39,138 nucleotides of DNA, from the NCBI GenBank assembly GCA_021295735.1, contig JAGWBU010000006.1, positions 2,286-41,423 on the forward strand. Reading direction: 5' to 3'. Below are positions 26,382-34,154 of this stretch, piece after piece. Numbering within the stretch: the first letter of the stretch is position 1; every line of letters begins with the position of its first letter. The translations under genes were made by a program, and so were the position numbers. The notes under the pieces are model-generated. The model saw nothing but the letters and a program-made list of their open reading frames with translations, was not told the DNA's origin and made no database searches. This DNA is from Candidatus Poribacteria bacterium (GTDB lineage Bacteria > Poribacteria > WGA-4E > WGA-3G).

Positions 26382-29300
26382 ATGTGTAAGTTGTGTTTAA
26401 ACCAAATTCCAAAATCCTTCTCTGTTTGTGCATCGGTTAGGGAACGCATGTTTTTCGGACTTCTACTAATCCTTTTCTGTGTTCTTACCGTAAAACCGAT
26501 CTCTGGCGAAGTTGCCAACACCTCTACAATTCTTGATACTCCCCTTGAAACGTTAAAAGAAAAGAAAATAGTTAAAATTGAGTACTTTATTGATAATAAC
26601 TCTGTGACAGATAATAAGACTCTCAGTAGTCTGGAAAAATCAACCTACATAGCAGTTGGTTCACAGTTTTCCCGTCATGCTATTCAACAAAGCGTAATTT
26701 CACTATATTCCTTACAACAGTATTCCCAAGTTGATGTTTATGCCTTAAAGACACCTGAAGGGGTTGCGCTTAATTTTCAGTTACATAATGTAATGCACAT
26801 TCAAAAAATCAATATTACTGGTATACCTTCTGATGAACTCAGACGTGCTATCCGTACAGCGATAAAATTAGAACCGGGAGCAATGTATATCCCAATAATT
26901 GCCAAAAAGGATATTGATTCAATTAAGGGAGTATGTGCTGAAAACGGCTATTTCAACGTTGATGTAGCGGTCAAAGCAATTCCATCGGATAGAAGTTTAA
27001 CATATCAGATTAACTTGAGAAAACCTACATCTATCACAAAATTACGAATTCTTGGAAATACAGCTATATTCACTGAAAACATCAAAGAGATATGCCGTGC
27101 CGATATTGGTAAGGTCTATCGCAAATCTGATGTTGATGAGGATATCTCCGCAATTCGCGAACTTTATCAGAAAAAGTATTATCCGAACGTTGAAATCTTG
27201 CCTGACTTTGCACATACAACTGGGGTGTTGACGTTCAATATAAATGAAGGCATTCAACTATTACTTGATTTTGTGGATCAGAACGGGAGACCTATTTTTC
27301 AAGACTCCCCTGTTCGAAATCTTTTTGCAAAATTAGACATTATCAAACAAGAGCGAGAGAGAGACCAACTTCGAGACGAAATTGCATCTATAATGGATAA
27401 ACGGCCATTTTGGACAGAAACCGTAGAAGATTACTTTGCAGCAAAAGGATATGATGGAACTAAAGTGGATTGGAAAATATTGACCAATTCGCCACTCCAT
27501 GTAAAGTTTACTATTACCCTCGGTCCCCGATATATTGTAAGAAACGTAAAATTCACAGGGAATAAGGCATTTTCAGCAGAAGAATTGCTTCAAGAAATGG
27601 AAACTAAACCTGCCAATTTTTTCTCTCGCCGCATTAGAAGACGTTTTTTTTCAGAGCAAGCACTTACAAGAGACACGCAACGTTTAAAAATCTTGTATGA
27701 AAAAGCTGGGTATCCTAAATTAACCATAAAAAAAACCGATATTATAAAACAGAACATTAATAAACGGAACGTTGGAGAAATCTCAATAAACCTTACATTT
27801 GTTGAACCCTACAAAGAAGTGATTTTCCATTGTCATTTTAGTGGAAACAGTGTCCTTAATGCTACCACTCTCTATGAGGTATTACCAAGCAAACCCCCAG
27901 TGCCAAATGCGCGGCTTGTCAAAAAGAATTTTGAAAACGCAATACTTAAAACATATCAAGATCGCGGTTACATTGATGCGACAGTTGAAACACAATATCT
28001 GAATAAAATGGACGATCCAGTATTTCTGTTAGAAGGCAATTATTCTGAACTCTTGGATGTTGGCGTACTCCCTAAGGAATTAAGTGATGTTTTTGAAAAA
28101 CACAAGCTTTCACTGACTGGTACGTTTATTGCTACCAAGATAGGTGATGAGTGGAGTATGCAGGATATTGATGGTAATGCGCGCTATACGCTTAAGCAGG
28201 AAAAAGAATACCTAGCTGTTTTTGAACATGGTGTCCTACTGTTTGAAGTAAACGAGGGTGATCAGATAGCGTTTGGTAAATTCTTTTTTGATGGTGACAC
28301 CGGCGTAAATTCGAACGTTCTTAAACGTGAGGTAGCACACCTTGAAGACACTCTCTATACGCAAGACAAGTTGAGTGGCGCAATCCAAAACCTCTACAAT
28401 ACAGGCATTTTTGAACTTGGAATCCGCCCAGAACGTAGAATTCCAACAGATATTGAAGAGCAACCAAGTAATCCTGTAGTCAATGACGTATTAATTCGGC
28501 TGCAAAAACGAAAGCCGCGTGCTATTGGTGCAAGTGTTGGTTATGGTTCTTCAGACGGTCCTCGCGGCACAATTGCACTGAGTCATTACAATCTTTTCAA
28601 ACGAAATGTACGGTTTAGGTTACGCGGCAGACAGGGAACACTCGGCTACCTATACGATACAACACTAACGGAACCTTGGTTCATAGGTAGAATAAGTGGT
28701 AGCCTACAATTTTTGGGAAGAAAATTGGAAGAAGATGACGGCGTCCGGGCACTGCAGGGTAGTTTTAGTCTCAGCAGAAAATTATCCAGAGCCCACAGGC
28801 TGAATTTAGAATATAGTTATCGTGACTTAAAAGATACTTCAGTCGCATTCTCAGAGACCACAGTTAGTAGTTTACGTGCATTATGGAGGCAAGATACTCG
28901 AGCACCTTCTCTGAACCCAACATCAGGCATGTTGAAAGAGGCAACATTCGAATATGCTGGAGGCCCCTTATTGGGGGGAGAAAGCAGTTTTATCAAAGCG
29001 GTAGGAGACATACGATATCACAGAAAACTAAATGAATGGGGGCTTGTGTTAGGAACCGCACTCCGATTTGGTATTACCACTGGTTTACAAACTGACCGAG
29101 GCGCAGAATTGATTTCCTTTGAAAGATTCTGGGCAGGTGGTAGTACCACAGTTCGCGGTTATGAAGAGCGTGGACTGGGACCTAAGGATAGTACCGGAAA
29201 ACATCGTGGTAATGTTCAGTTCATCTTTAATACCGAATTGAGTTTCCCAATTTTTAACCCAATTCAAGGGGTTCTCTTTTTCGACACAGGAAACGTATGG

Positions 29301-29468
29301 GACACAATAGAGAATATTGAGTATGAATGGCTGCCGGCCACGGTTGGTGCAGGGCTACGATTAAACTTCGGACCTCTCAAGCTTGGAGTTGATTATGCCG
29401 CACCTCTCATCTCAATTCCAGATGTGCCAACAAATTCTTTCTATTTTCGCATTGGGAGCACATTTTAG
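26382..29468 (+). CDS. Omp85/BamA-TamA family outer-membrane assembly protein with extended POTRA region
   Basis: A 1028-residue protein, longer than BamA (about 800) or TamA (about 580). A hydrophobic signal sequence (FFGLLLILFCVLTVKP) sits near residue 30. The ATG at 26448, with AGGGAA upstream, is a good alternative start giving a normal signal peptide. Roughly five or six POTRA-like repeats follow (for example IQKINITGIPSDELRRAI, ITKLRILGNTAIFTENI, YIVRNVKFTGNKAFSAEE, GKFFFDGDTGVNSNVLKREV). The C-terminal barrel has FWAGGSTTVRGYEERGLG, containing the conserved VRGY of loop 6, and ends in Phe, the usual barrel insertion signal. Two bases separate it from the TamB-like gene, so it is probably that protein's partner. 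It could also be the general BamA of the cell. Confidence 0.88.
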   Translation: MCKLCLNQIPKSFSVCASVRERMFFGLLLILFCVLTVKPISGEVANTSTILDTPLETLKEKKIVKIEYFIDNNSVTDNKTLSSLEKSTYIAVGSQFSRHAIQQSVISLYSLQQYSQVDVYALKTPEGVALNFQLHNVMHIQKINITGIPSDELRRAIRTAIKLEPGAMYIPIIAKKDIDSIKGVCAENGYFNVDVAVKAIPSDRSLTYQINLRKPTSITKLRILGNTAIFTENIKEICRADIGKVYRKSDVDEDISAIRELYQKKYYPNVEILPDFAHTTGVLTFNINEGIQLLLDFVDQNGRPIFQDSPVRNLFAKLDIIKQERERDQLRDEIASIMDKRPFWTETVEDYFAAKGYDGTKVDWKILTNSPLHVKFTITLGPRYIVRNVKFTGNKAFSAEELLQEMETKPANFFSRRIRRRFFSEQALTRDTQRLKILYEKAGYPKLTIKKTDIIKQNINKRNVGEISINLTFVEPYKEVIFHCHFSGNSVLNATTLYEVLPSKPPVPNARLVKKNFENAILKTYQDRGYIDATVETQYLNKMDDPVFLLEGNYSELLDVGVLPKELSDVFEKHKLSLTGTFIATKIGDEWSMQDIDGNARYTLKQEKEYLAVFEHGVLLFEVNEGDQIAFGKFFFDGDTGVNSNVLKREVAHLEDTLYTQDKLSGAIQNLYNTGIFELGIRPERRIPTDIEEQPSNPVVNDVLIRLQKRKPRAIGASVGYGSSDGPRGTIALSHYNLFKRNVRFRLRGRQGTLGYLYDTTLTEPWFIGRISGSLQFLGRKLEEDDGVRALQGSFSLSRKLSRAHRLNLEYSYRDLKDTSVAFSETTVSSLRALWRQDTRAPSLNPTSGMLKEATFEYAGGPLLGGESSFIKAVGDIRYHRKLNEWGLVLGTALRFGITTGLQTDRGAELISFERFWAGGSTTVRGYEERGLGPKDSTGKHRGNVQFIFNTELSFPIFNPIQGVLFFDTGNVWDTIENIEYEWLPATVGAGLRLNFGPLKLGVDYAAPLISIPDVPTNSFYFRIGSTF

Positions 29469-29478
29469 AAGAGTTAGA

Positions 29479-30423
29479 TTACTCTGACGGGTCATAAGGT
29501 TTTCCGAGTGCAAGTGGTGCTTCTGCACGTCCAACAAAGCCTGCTAATACTACTAAACAAAGCACAAAAGGTAACATCAAAAACCACTGATATTGGATAT
29601 CCCACCCAAATGCTTGGAATCGATTATCCAACGCCAACCCAAGACCAAAAAGTAGTGCGGCACCACAGGCTTTCACTGGATGCCACTTCCCGAAAATGAC
29701 TATTGCCAACGCAATAAAACCGCGACCCGCTGTCATTCCGGGAAAGAAATAAGGCACATCTGCAAGTGATAGATAACCTCCCCCGATGCCTGCCATAGTA
29801 CCGGCAAATAACAGACACACTGTTCGCAAAAGTGAGACGTTTGATCCAATAGTAGAAATCGCTTTCGGATGTTCGCCACAGGCGCGAACTCTTAGACCTG
29901 GCTGCGTATGGTAAAGGAAAAAATAGACACAGGGGACGAGTAGAAAAGCTATAAAGACGATGATATTATGCGAAAATAACGCCTTTCCAAACAGTGGAAT
30001 TTGTGAAAGAAATGGAACATCAAATTCTTTAAAATTCGGAACATTATGTGAGCTGCCTGTCACTCCAAAAAGCCGTCTATATACTACCTCTGTGAATCCT
30101 AACGCCAATAATGTTATCGCTGTGCCGACAACAACCTGATCACCACGTAGTTTTATTGAAAATAACACAAAGATCGCTGCGGTTGCAAGTCCACTTAACC
30201 CTGCTATCAAAAGCCCAACCCATGGTGCAAAGAACGGCAGTTCAGCCATATAGAAAGTTCCCACCCATCCGAAAAGCGCACCGATGAGCATCATGCCTTC
30301 AATGCCGATGTTAATCACGCCGGCACGTTGTGAAACCACCTCTCCTAATGCAGCAAGTAATAGCGGGGTTGCTCCACGGATCGTAGCAGCGAGGATATCT
30401 TCAAATATCTCTATCATATTCAC
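29479..30423 (-). CDS. ABC transporter permease (nucleoside/BMP type, second permease)
   Basis: A 314-residue inner-membrane permease with about eight to ten helices, of the group that includes YufQ/NupQ in Bacillus nucleoside uptake and the BmpD-type systems. Typical are VVSQRAGVINIGIEGMMLIG near the N-terminus, LRGDQVVVGTAITLLALG, the cytoplasmic coupling loop VRACGEHPKAISTIG, and AGTMAGIGGGYLSLADVPYF. The downstream gene of the transporter unit, 45 bases after the first permease. Its 3' end faces the BamA-like gene with only 10 bases between them and no clear terminator. Confidence 0.88.
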   Translation of the reverse strand: MNMIEIFEDILAATIRGATPLLLAALGEVVSQRAGVINIGIEGMMLIGALFGWVGTFYMAELPFFAPWVGLLIAGLSGLATAAIFVLFSIKLRGDQVVVGTAITLLALGFTEVVYRRLFGVTGSSHNVPNFKEFDVPFLSQIPLFGKALFSHNIIVFIAFLLVPCVYFFLYHTQPGLRVRACGEHPKAISTIGSNVSLLRTVCLLFAGTMAGIGGGYLSLADVPYFFPGMTAGRGFIALAIVIFGKWHPVKACGAALLFGLGLALDNRFQAFGWDIQYQWFLMLPFVLCLVVLAGFVGRAEAPLALGKPYDPSE

Positions 30424-30468
30424 TTCTCATTAACATCTGTGGTTACATTAACTGATGCAACCAATATA

Positions 30469-31572
30469 CTACAGTGTACGTTTGCGAAAGAATTTTATAG
30501 AACTTGATCCAATGACGAAAAGAAGGATTATTGCTTGCATCATCAACGTCACCTGTCTGGATATTCCGAGTTCTGCCTCCATAGCAAACGATCCTCTTGA
30601 TAGTGCACCAAACAAGAGTGCAGTGGTAACAGTCATCAACGGATGCAGTCTCGCCAATAAGGCTACAGCAATTGCAGTGTAACCGTATCCAGGGGAAAAG
30701 TTTTCGGTAAGTTGGTGCGGAACAAGTGCCATGAGTTCAATTGCACCGCCGAGTCCGGCAAGTGCACCACTAATAAAAAAGACGCGTAAGGTGTTGTGTA
30801 CTATTGAAATCCCTGCCGCTTCCGCTGCTGCTCCTCCTTCACCTACTGCGCGGAGTTGATATCCAAACGTTGTTCGAAACAAAATAAATGTTAAGGCAAT
30901 AGCTAATAAAACTGCTATACCAATACCTGGGTGAACTCGATGAGACTCAAAAATTCGTGGTAGAAATACCCATTCGACTATCGGATCACTTTGCGGACCC
31001 GTTTTTGATGCTTCCTGCAACGGGCCTCCATCTATCATCAGGCTTACCAGATGAAGCGCGATGTAGTTCAACATAATCGTGCTAATCACTTCGTTGACAC
31101 CACGTGTCACTTTAAGAATTGCAGGAATAATTCCGCATATACCGCCCGCAAAGACTGCGAGGCAAAGACAGACCGGCACCGCTATCCAAGAGGTATTAGG
31201 AAGGAGTGTGGCAATTTTAGTTCCGAACCAAGTTGCCGCCAAAGCACCCATCAGAAACTGTCCCTCAGCGCCGATATTCCATATTCCACATCGAAAGGCG
31301 ATGGCAACAGAAAGTCCTGTCATAAGAAAAGGAGTGCTTTTTACTAAAGTCTCACCTATCCCACGTGGAGAACCAAATGTCACATCAATAGCTGCAACAA
31401 GAGCCTCTATCGGATTATAGCCAAACAAGAATATGATGATGCCATTCGTTATGAAGGCAACCAATAAAATCAAAATGGGTGTTAACATCCATAGAAAAAA
31501 AAGCAGAATTTTTTTTCCTATGATGAGAGAAAAAGATTTTACCTTACGAAATAAGGCAGAAAAACTAAACAT
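30469..31572 (-). CDS. ABC transporter permease (nucleoside/BMP type, first permease)
   Basis: A 367-residue permease of the YufP/NupP group. Diagnostic segments are FRCGIWNIGAEGQFLMGALAA, the family motif RGVNEVISTIMLNYIALHLV, the coupling loop LRAVGEGGAAAEAAGIS, and LAGLGGAIELMALVPHQLTE. About ten membrane helices are present, with an extra hydrophobic N-terminus (residues 20-50). Its start overlaps the end of the ATPase gene by eight bases, so the two are translationally coupled. Pairs with the following permease to form the membrane channel of an importer for nucleosides or related small molecules. Confidence 0.88.
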   Translation of the reverse strand: MFSFSALFRKVKSFSLIIGKKILLFFLWMLTPILILLVAFITNGIIIFLFGYNPIEALVAAIDVTFGSPRGIGETLVKSTPFLMTGLSVAIAFRCGIWNIGAEGQFLMGALAATWFGTKIATLLPNTSWIAVPVCLCLAVFAGGICGIIPAILKVTRGVNEVISTIMLNYIALHLVSLMIDGGPLQEASKTGPQSDPIVEWVFLPRIFESHRVHPGIGIAVLLAIALTFILFRTTFGYQLRAVGEGGAAAEAAGISIVHNTLRVFFISGALAGLGGAIELMALVPHQLTENFSPGYGYTAIAVALLARLHPLMTVTTALLFGALSRGSFAMEAELGISRQVTLMMQAIILLFVIGSSSIKFFRKRTL

Positions 31573-33148
31573 CTGTATCTGTCTCTCCCGTCATCAATAA
31601 CCCTAATGCTTCAATGTTATCTCGGTGTGTAGTGGCATCAATTAGTCTTCCTCTTGAAATCACATATATTCTATCACTCATCTCTAAAACTTCGTCTAAT
31701 TCTGTAGAAATTAATAGCACAGATTTTTTTTGGTCGCGCTGCGCGAGTAAATTCTGATGTACATATCGTGCAGCACTAACATCTAATCCACGTGTAGGGT
31801 TAACAGCAACAAGCAGCTCAGGTTGTGGTGATATTTCTCTGGCGAGAACGATTTTTTGTTGATTTCCGCCCGACAAAGCAGCAGCAGGTATGTTCGCAAA
31901 CGGTGGTCGGATATCGTAGGTTTCAATAAGCTTCATCGCTGCTATATTTTTCGCTTTCTGACCTATTATCCCGCGTTTCGCTAAATGTTCAAAATGCGTT
32001 ATGTTCAACATCAGATTCTCCGCTATAGTAAACGAAGTGATTATGCCCATTGTACGCCTATCTTCAGGAATATAACCAACACCACACCGGCGTATATTTT
32101 TTGTTCCCGACGGTTGCCTGTCTAAAATCTCTACGGTGCCATACTTGGATAGACGCAATCCCATAATTGCTTCTGCCAATTCGCGTTGTCCGTTTCCATC
32201 AACCCCAGCAATTCCGACAATTTCACCGCGATATGTTTGCATAGAAACATCCGAAACCGCAATTTCATTGCGGCTCCCCAGGACTGTCAATCCAGAAATA
32301 TTAAGCACCACGTCTGTTGTTGCTTTGTTTTTTTTCCGTTCTACCTCTGAGATTTCCTCACCAAGCATCTCTCTGGCAAGTCCACGGGTTGAAAGTTCCC
32401 CTGTCTTTCCGTTGTAAACTTTCTTACCACGCCTCAAGACCGTAATCCTATCGCTAATTTCTAACACCTCTTTCATTTTGTGGCTAATAAAAATGATTGA
32501 TCGATTATCGTCTTGTAGTGCGCGCAGAATTTGAAAAAAGCCGGTAACTTCATGTGGACTGAGAACTGCTGTCGGTTCATCAAGAATTAGAATGCGCGCA
32601 TCCACGGCAAGTGCTTTTAGAATTTCAACCCGCTGTTTCAGTCCGACTGAAAGTGTCCGTACAAGCGAATTTGGATCAACAGCCAGACCAAACCTTTGCG
32701 AAAGTGCTTCGGTAATCTGAACTGCGTCTTTCTTTTTATACCGAAATTTGCTAAGTTTAATGGTGTTTACGCTTTCTTTTGGTGGGGATTCCACATAGGT
32801 TAATGTGTCATCTCTTGAACTGAATTGCGCAACAGTGAGTGCAATATTTTCAGCGACAGTGAGATTCTCAATGAGCATAAAATGTTGATGCACCATGCCG
32901 ATACCGTTGGCAATTGCATCGCGCGGGGATTTGAATATTTTTGATTTACCAGAAATATGGATACTCCCACCTGATGGTTGGTAAAGCCCATAAATGAGAT
33001 TCATGAGGGTGGATTTTCCAGCGCCGTTCTCCCCTAAAATCGCGTGGATTTCGCCAGCTTGCAGTTCAAAATTTACGTTGTCAACAGCAACAAGGTCACC
33101 AAATGTCTTCGTAAGGTTCCGAAGTTCAAGGATGTTTTCTGTTTCCAT
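31565..33148 (-). CDS. ABC transporter ATP-binding protein, double-domain (nucleoside/simple sugar type)
   Basis: A 527-residue ATPase with two nucleotide-binding domains in tandem, as in YufO/NupO, RbsA and MglA. The first domain has Walker A GENGAGKSTLMN, signature LSVGLKQRVEI and Walker B ILILDEPTAVLSP. The second has a degenerate Walker A (GVDGNGQRELA), signature LSGGNQQKIVLAREI and a modified Walker B (LLVAVNPTRGLDVSA), so the second site is likely catalytically weak, as usual in this family. There is a long insertion of about 30 residues after the Q-loop in domain one (DDTLTYVESPPKES). The start codon follows directly on the stop of the PmoA-like gene. Confidence 0.92.
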   Translation of the reverse strand: METENILELRNLTKTFGDLVAVDNVNFELQAGEIHAILGENGAGKSTLMNLIYGLYQPSGGSIHISGKSKIFKSPRDAIANGIGMVHQHFMLIENLTVAENIALTVAQFSSRDDTLTYVESPPKESVNTIKLSKFRYKKKDAVQITEALSQRFGLAVDPNSLVRTLSVGLKQRVEILKALAVDARILILDEPTAVLSPHEVTGFFQILRALQDDNRSIIFISHKMKEVLEISDRITVLRRGKKVYNGKTGELSTRGLAREMLGEEISEVERKKNKATTDVVLNISGLTVLGSRNEIAVSDVSMQTYRGEIVGIAGVDGNGQRELAEAIMGLRLSKYGTVEILDRQPSGTKNIRRCGVGYIPEDRRTMGIITSFTIAENLMLNITHFEHLAKRGIIGQKAKNIAAMKLIETYDIRPPFANIPAAALSGGNQQKIVLAREISPQPELLVAVNPTRGLDVSAARYVHQNLLAQRDQKKSVLLISTELDEVLEMSDRIYVISRGRLIDATTHRDNIEALGLLMTGETDTDV

Positions 33149-34012
33149 CTACACCATACACCACTTCTCAGCTCTGGCAGTAGTCAACTCTCCGTCATAA
33201 GCAACAAATCGAAGGGCAATCTTCCATGTCCCATTTGCTGGTGTTGAAACTGTACCAGTCTGTGTGGGATTATAGAGCGCCATACCGTAATCTCGAATGA
33301 ACCACGGACCGCGGATACCTTCTTCAAGAATTGTCATAAAGACACCAAAATGACCGTGCCCAGGTAGTTGGTTTTGGTATACCACAAAATCTGATATGTT
33401 TTCGTCTATGACTTCGACTTTACCTCTACGGTTGTTGTCACCAATGACAACGCCTCCCATAACAGGCAAAAGTCTCGGTTCAACACGCATCCCGATACTC
33501 CCATACTTGGTTTGCGGATATTCGACAGCACCGTAGTTAGCAATCTTTTCGCTTGTCATTTCGCATACCGTGCCATCCGCAATCGAATATAGATTGACAG
33601 TTCGAATTTCGTCGACTAAAGGCTCTTCGTTGGCATCGCGCCAGACAACCTTCTGAACGAACTGAACACCATCTGCATGTGGTGCCATGTCAATTTCTTT
33701 CTCCGTTTCCATACGACCTAATTGCTCAAAAAGCCTGTCCGTGAAGGAACGGCGCGGCGGTGCTCCCCAAAACCATGCTTCCCGTTCACCAACCTTCACA
33801 GGCGCTTGTCCAACAAAGATGCCGTTGTGAAACGGATGATCAAAAGCGAATTCCTGAATTACGGTATGTCCAGCGGGTGTATAGAATGGAAAGACAAAGG
33901 GACGATAAAAGTTTGTACCGACGCCGCCTAAACAACGTCCAGTGTCGGTATCAACAACTAAATGTGTTCTTGCATTAACTATTACTTCATAATTGCTCAT
34001 TTTTTTTACCAA
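33149..34012 (-). CDS. DUF6807 / PmoA-like protein
   Basis: A 287-residue protein resembling the DUF6807 group annotated 'methane oxygenase PmoA'. That name is misleading; these are soluble beta-rich proteins found beside sugar-catabolism genes. The core motif FAFDHPFHNGIFVGQ corresponds to the family's DHPHHRG segment, and later VQKVVWRDANEEPLVDEIRTVNLY and GPWFIRDYGMALYNP fit the fold. No signal peptide or copper-site transmembrane helices are present, so it is not a membrane methane monooxygenase subunit. Start choices are TTG at 34012 or ATG at 34000 (MSNYEV); neither has a Shine-Dalgarno sequence. The gene abuts the transporter ATPase, suggesting it handles the imported compound. Confidence 0.65.
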   Translation of the reverse strand: MVKKMSNYEVIVNARTHLVVDTDTGRCLGGVGTNFYRPFVFPFYTPAGHTVIQEFAFDHPFHNGIFVGQAPVKVGEREAWFWGAPPRRSFTDRLFEQLGRMETEKEIDMAPHADGVQFVQKVVWRDANEEPLVDEIRTVNLYSIADGTVCEMTSEKIANYGAVEYPQTKYGSIGMRVEPRLLPVMGGVVIGDNNRRGKVEVIDENISDFVVYQNQLPGHGHFGVFMTILEEGIRGPWFIRDYGMALYNPTQTGTVSTPANGTWKIALRFVAYDGELTTARAEKWCMV

Positions 34013-34087
34013 ATTTTGTCAATATGTCATCAATTTGAAATGCTGATCGGCGCGCTTACAAAGCACACCTACCGATGAATGTAAGAG

Positions 34088-34103
34088 GCGCAATGAATTG
34101 CGC
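34088..34103. repeat. GCGCAA-TGAA-TTGCGC hairpin
   Basis: A perfect 6-bp inverted repeat with a four-base loop in the 142-base gap between the S9 peptidase gene and the PmoA-like gene. No T-run follows on the minus strand, so it is a poor rho-independent terminator. It may be another class of small dispersed hairpin repeat; only one copy was noticed here. Confidence 0.35.
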
Positions 34104-34154
34104 GACTGCAAACGCCGCAAATGCTAAAAAATGTTCACTTAATCTTATAGTTCA

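Noticed and set aside
33149-34012. True particulate methane monooxygenase subunit
   Set aside because: No membrane helices or copper-ligand pattern, and the DHPFHNG motif belongs to the DUF6807 group that merely carries the PmoA label.
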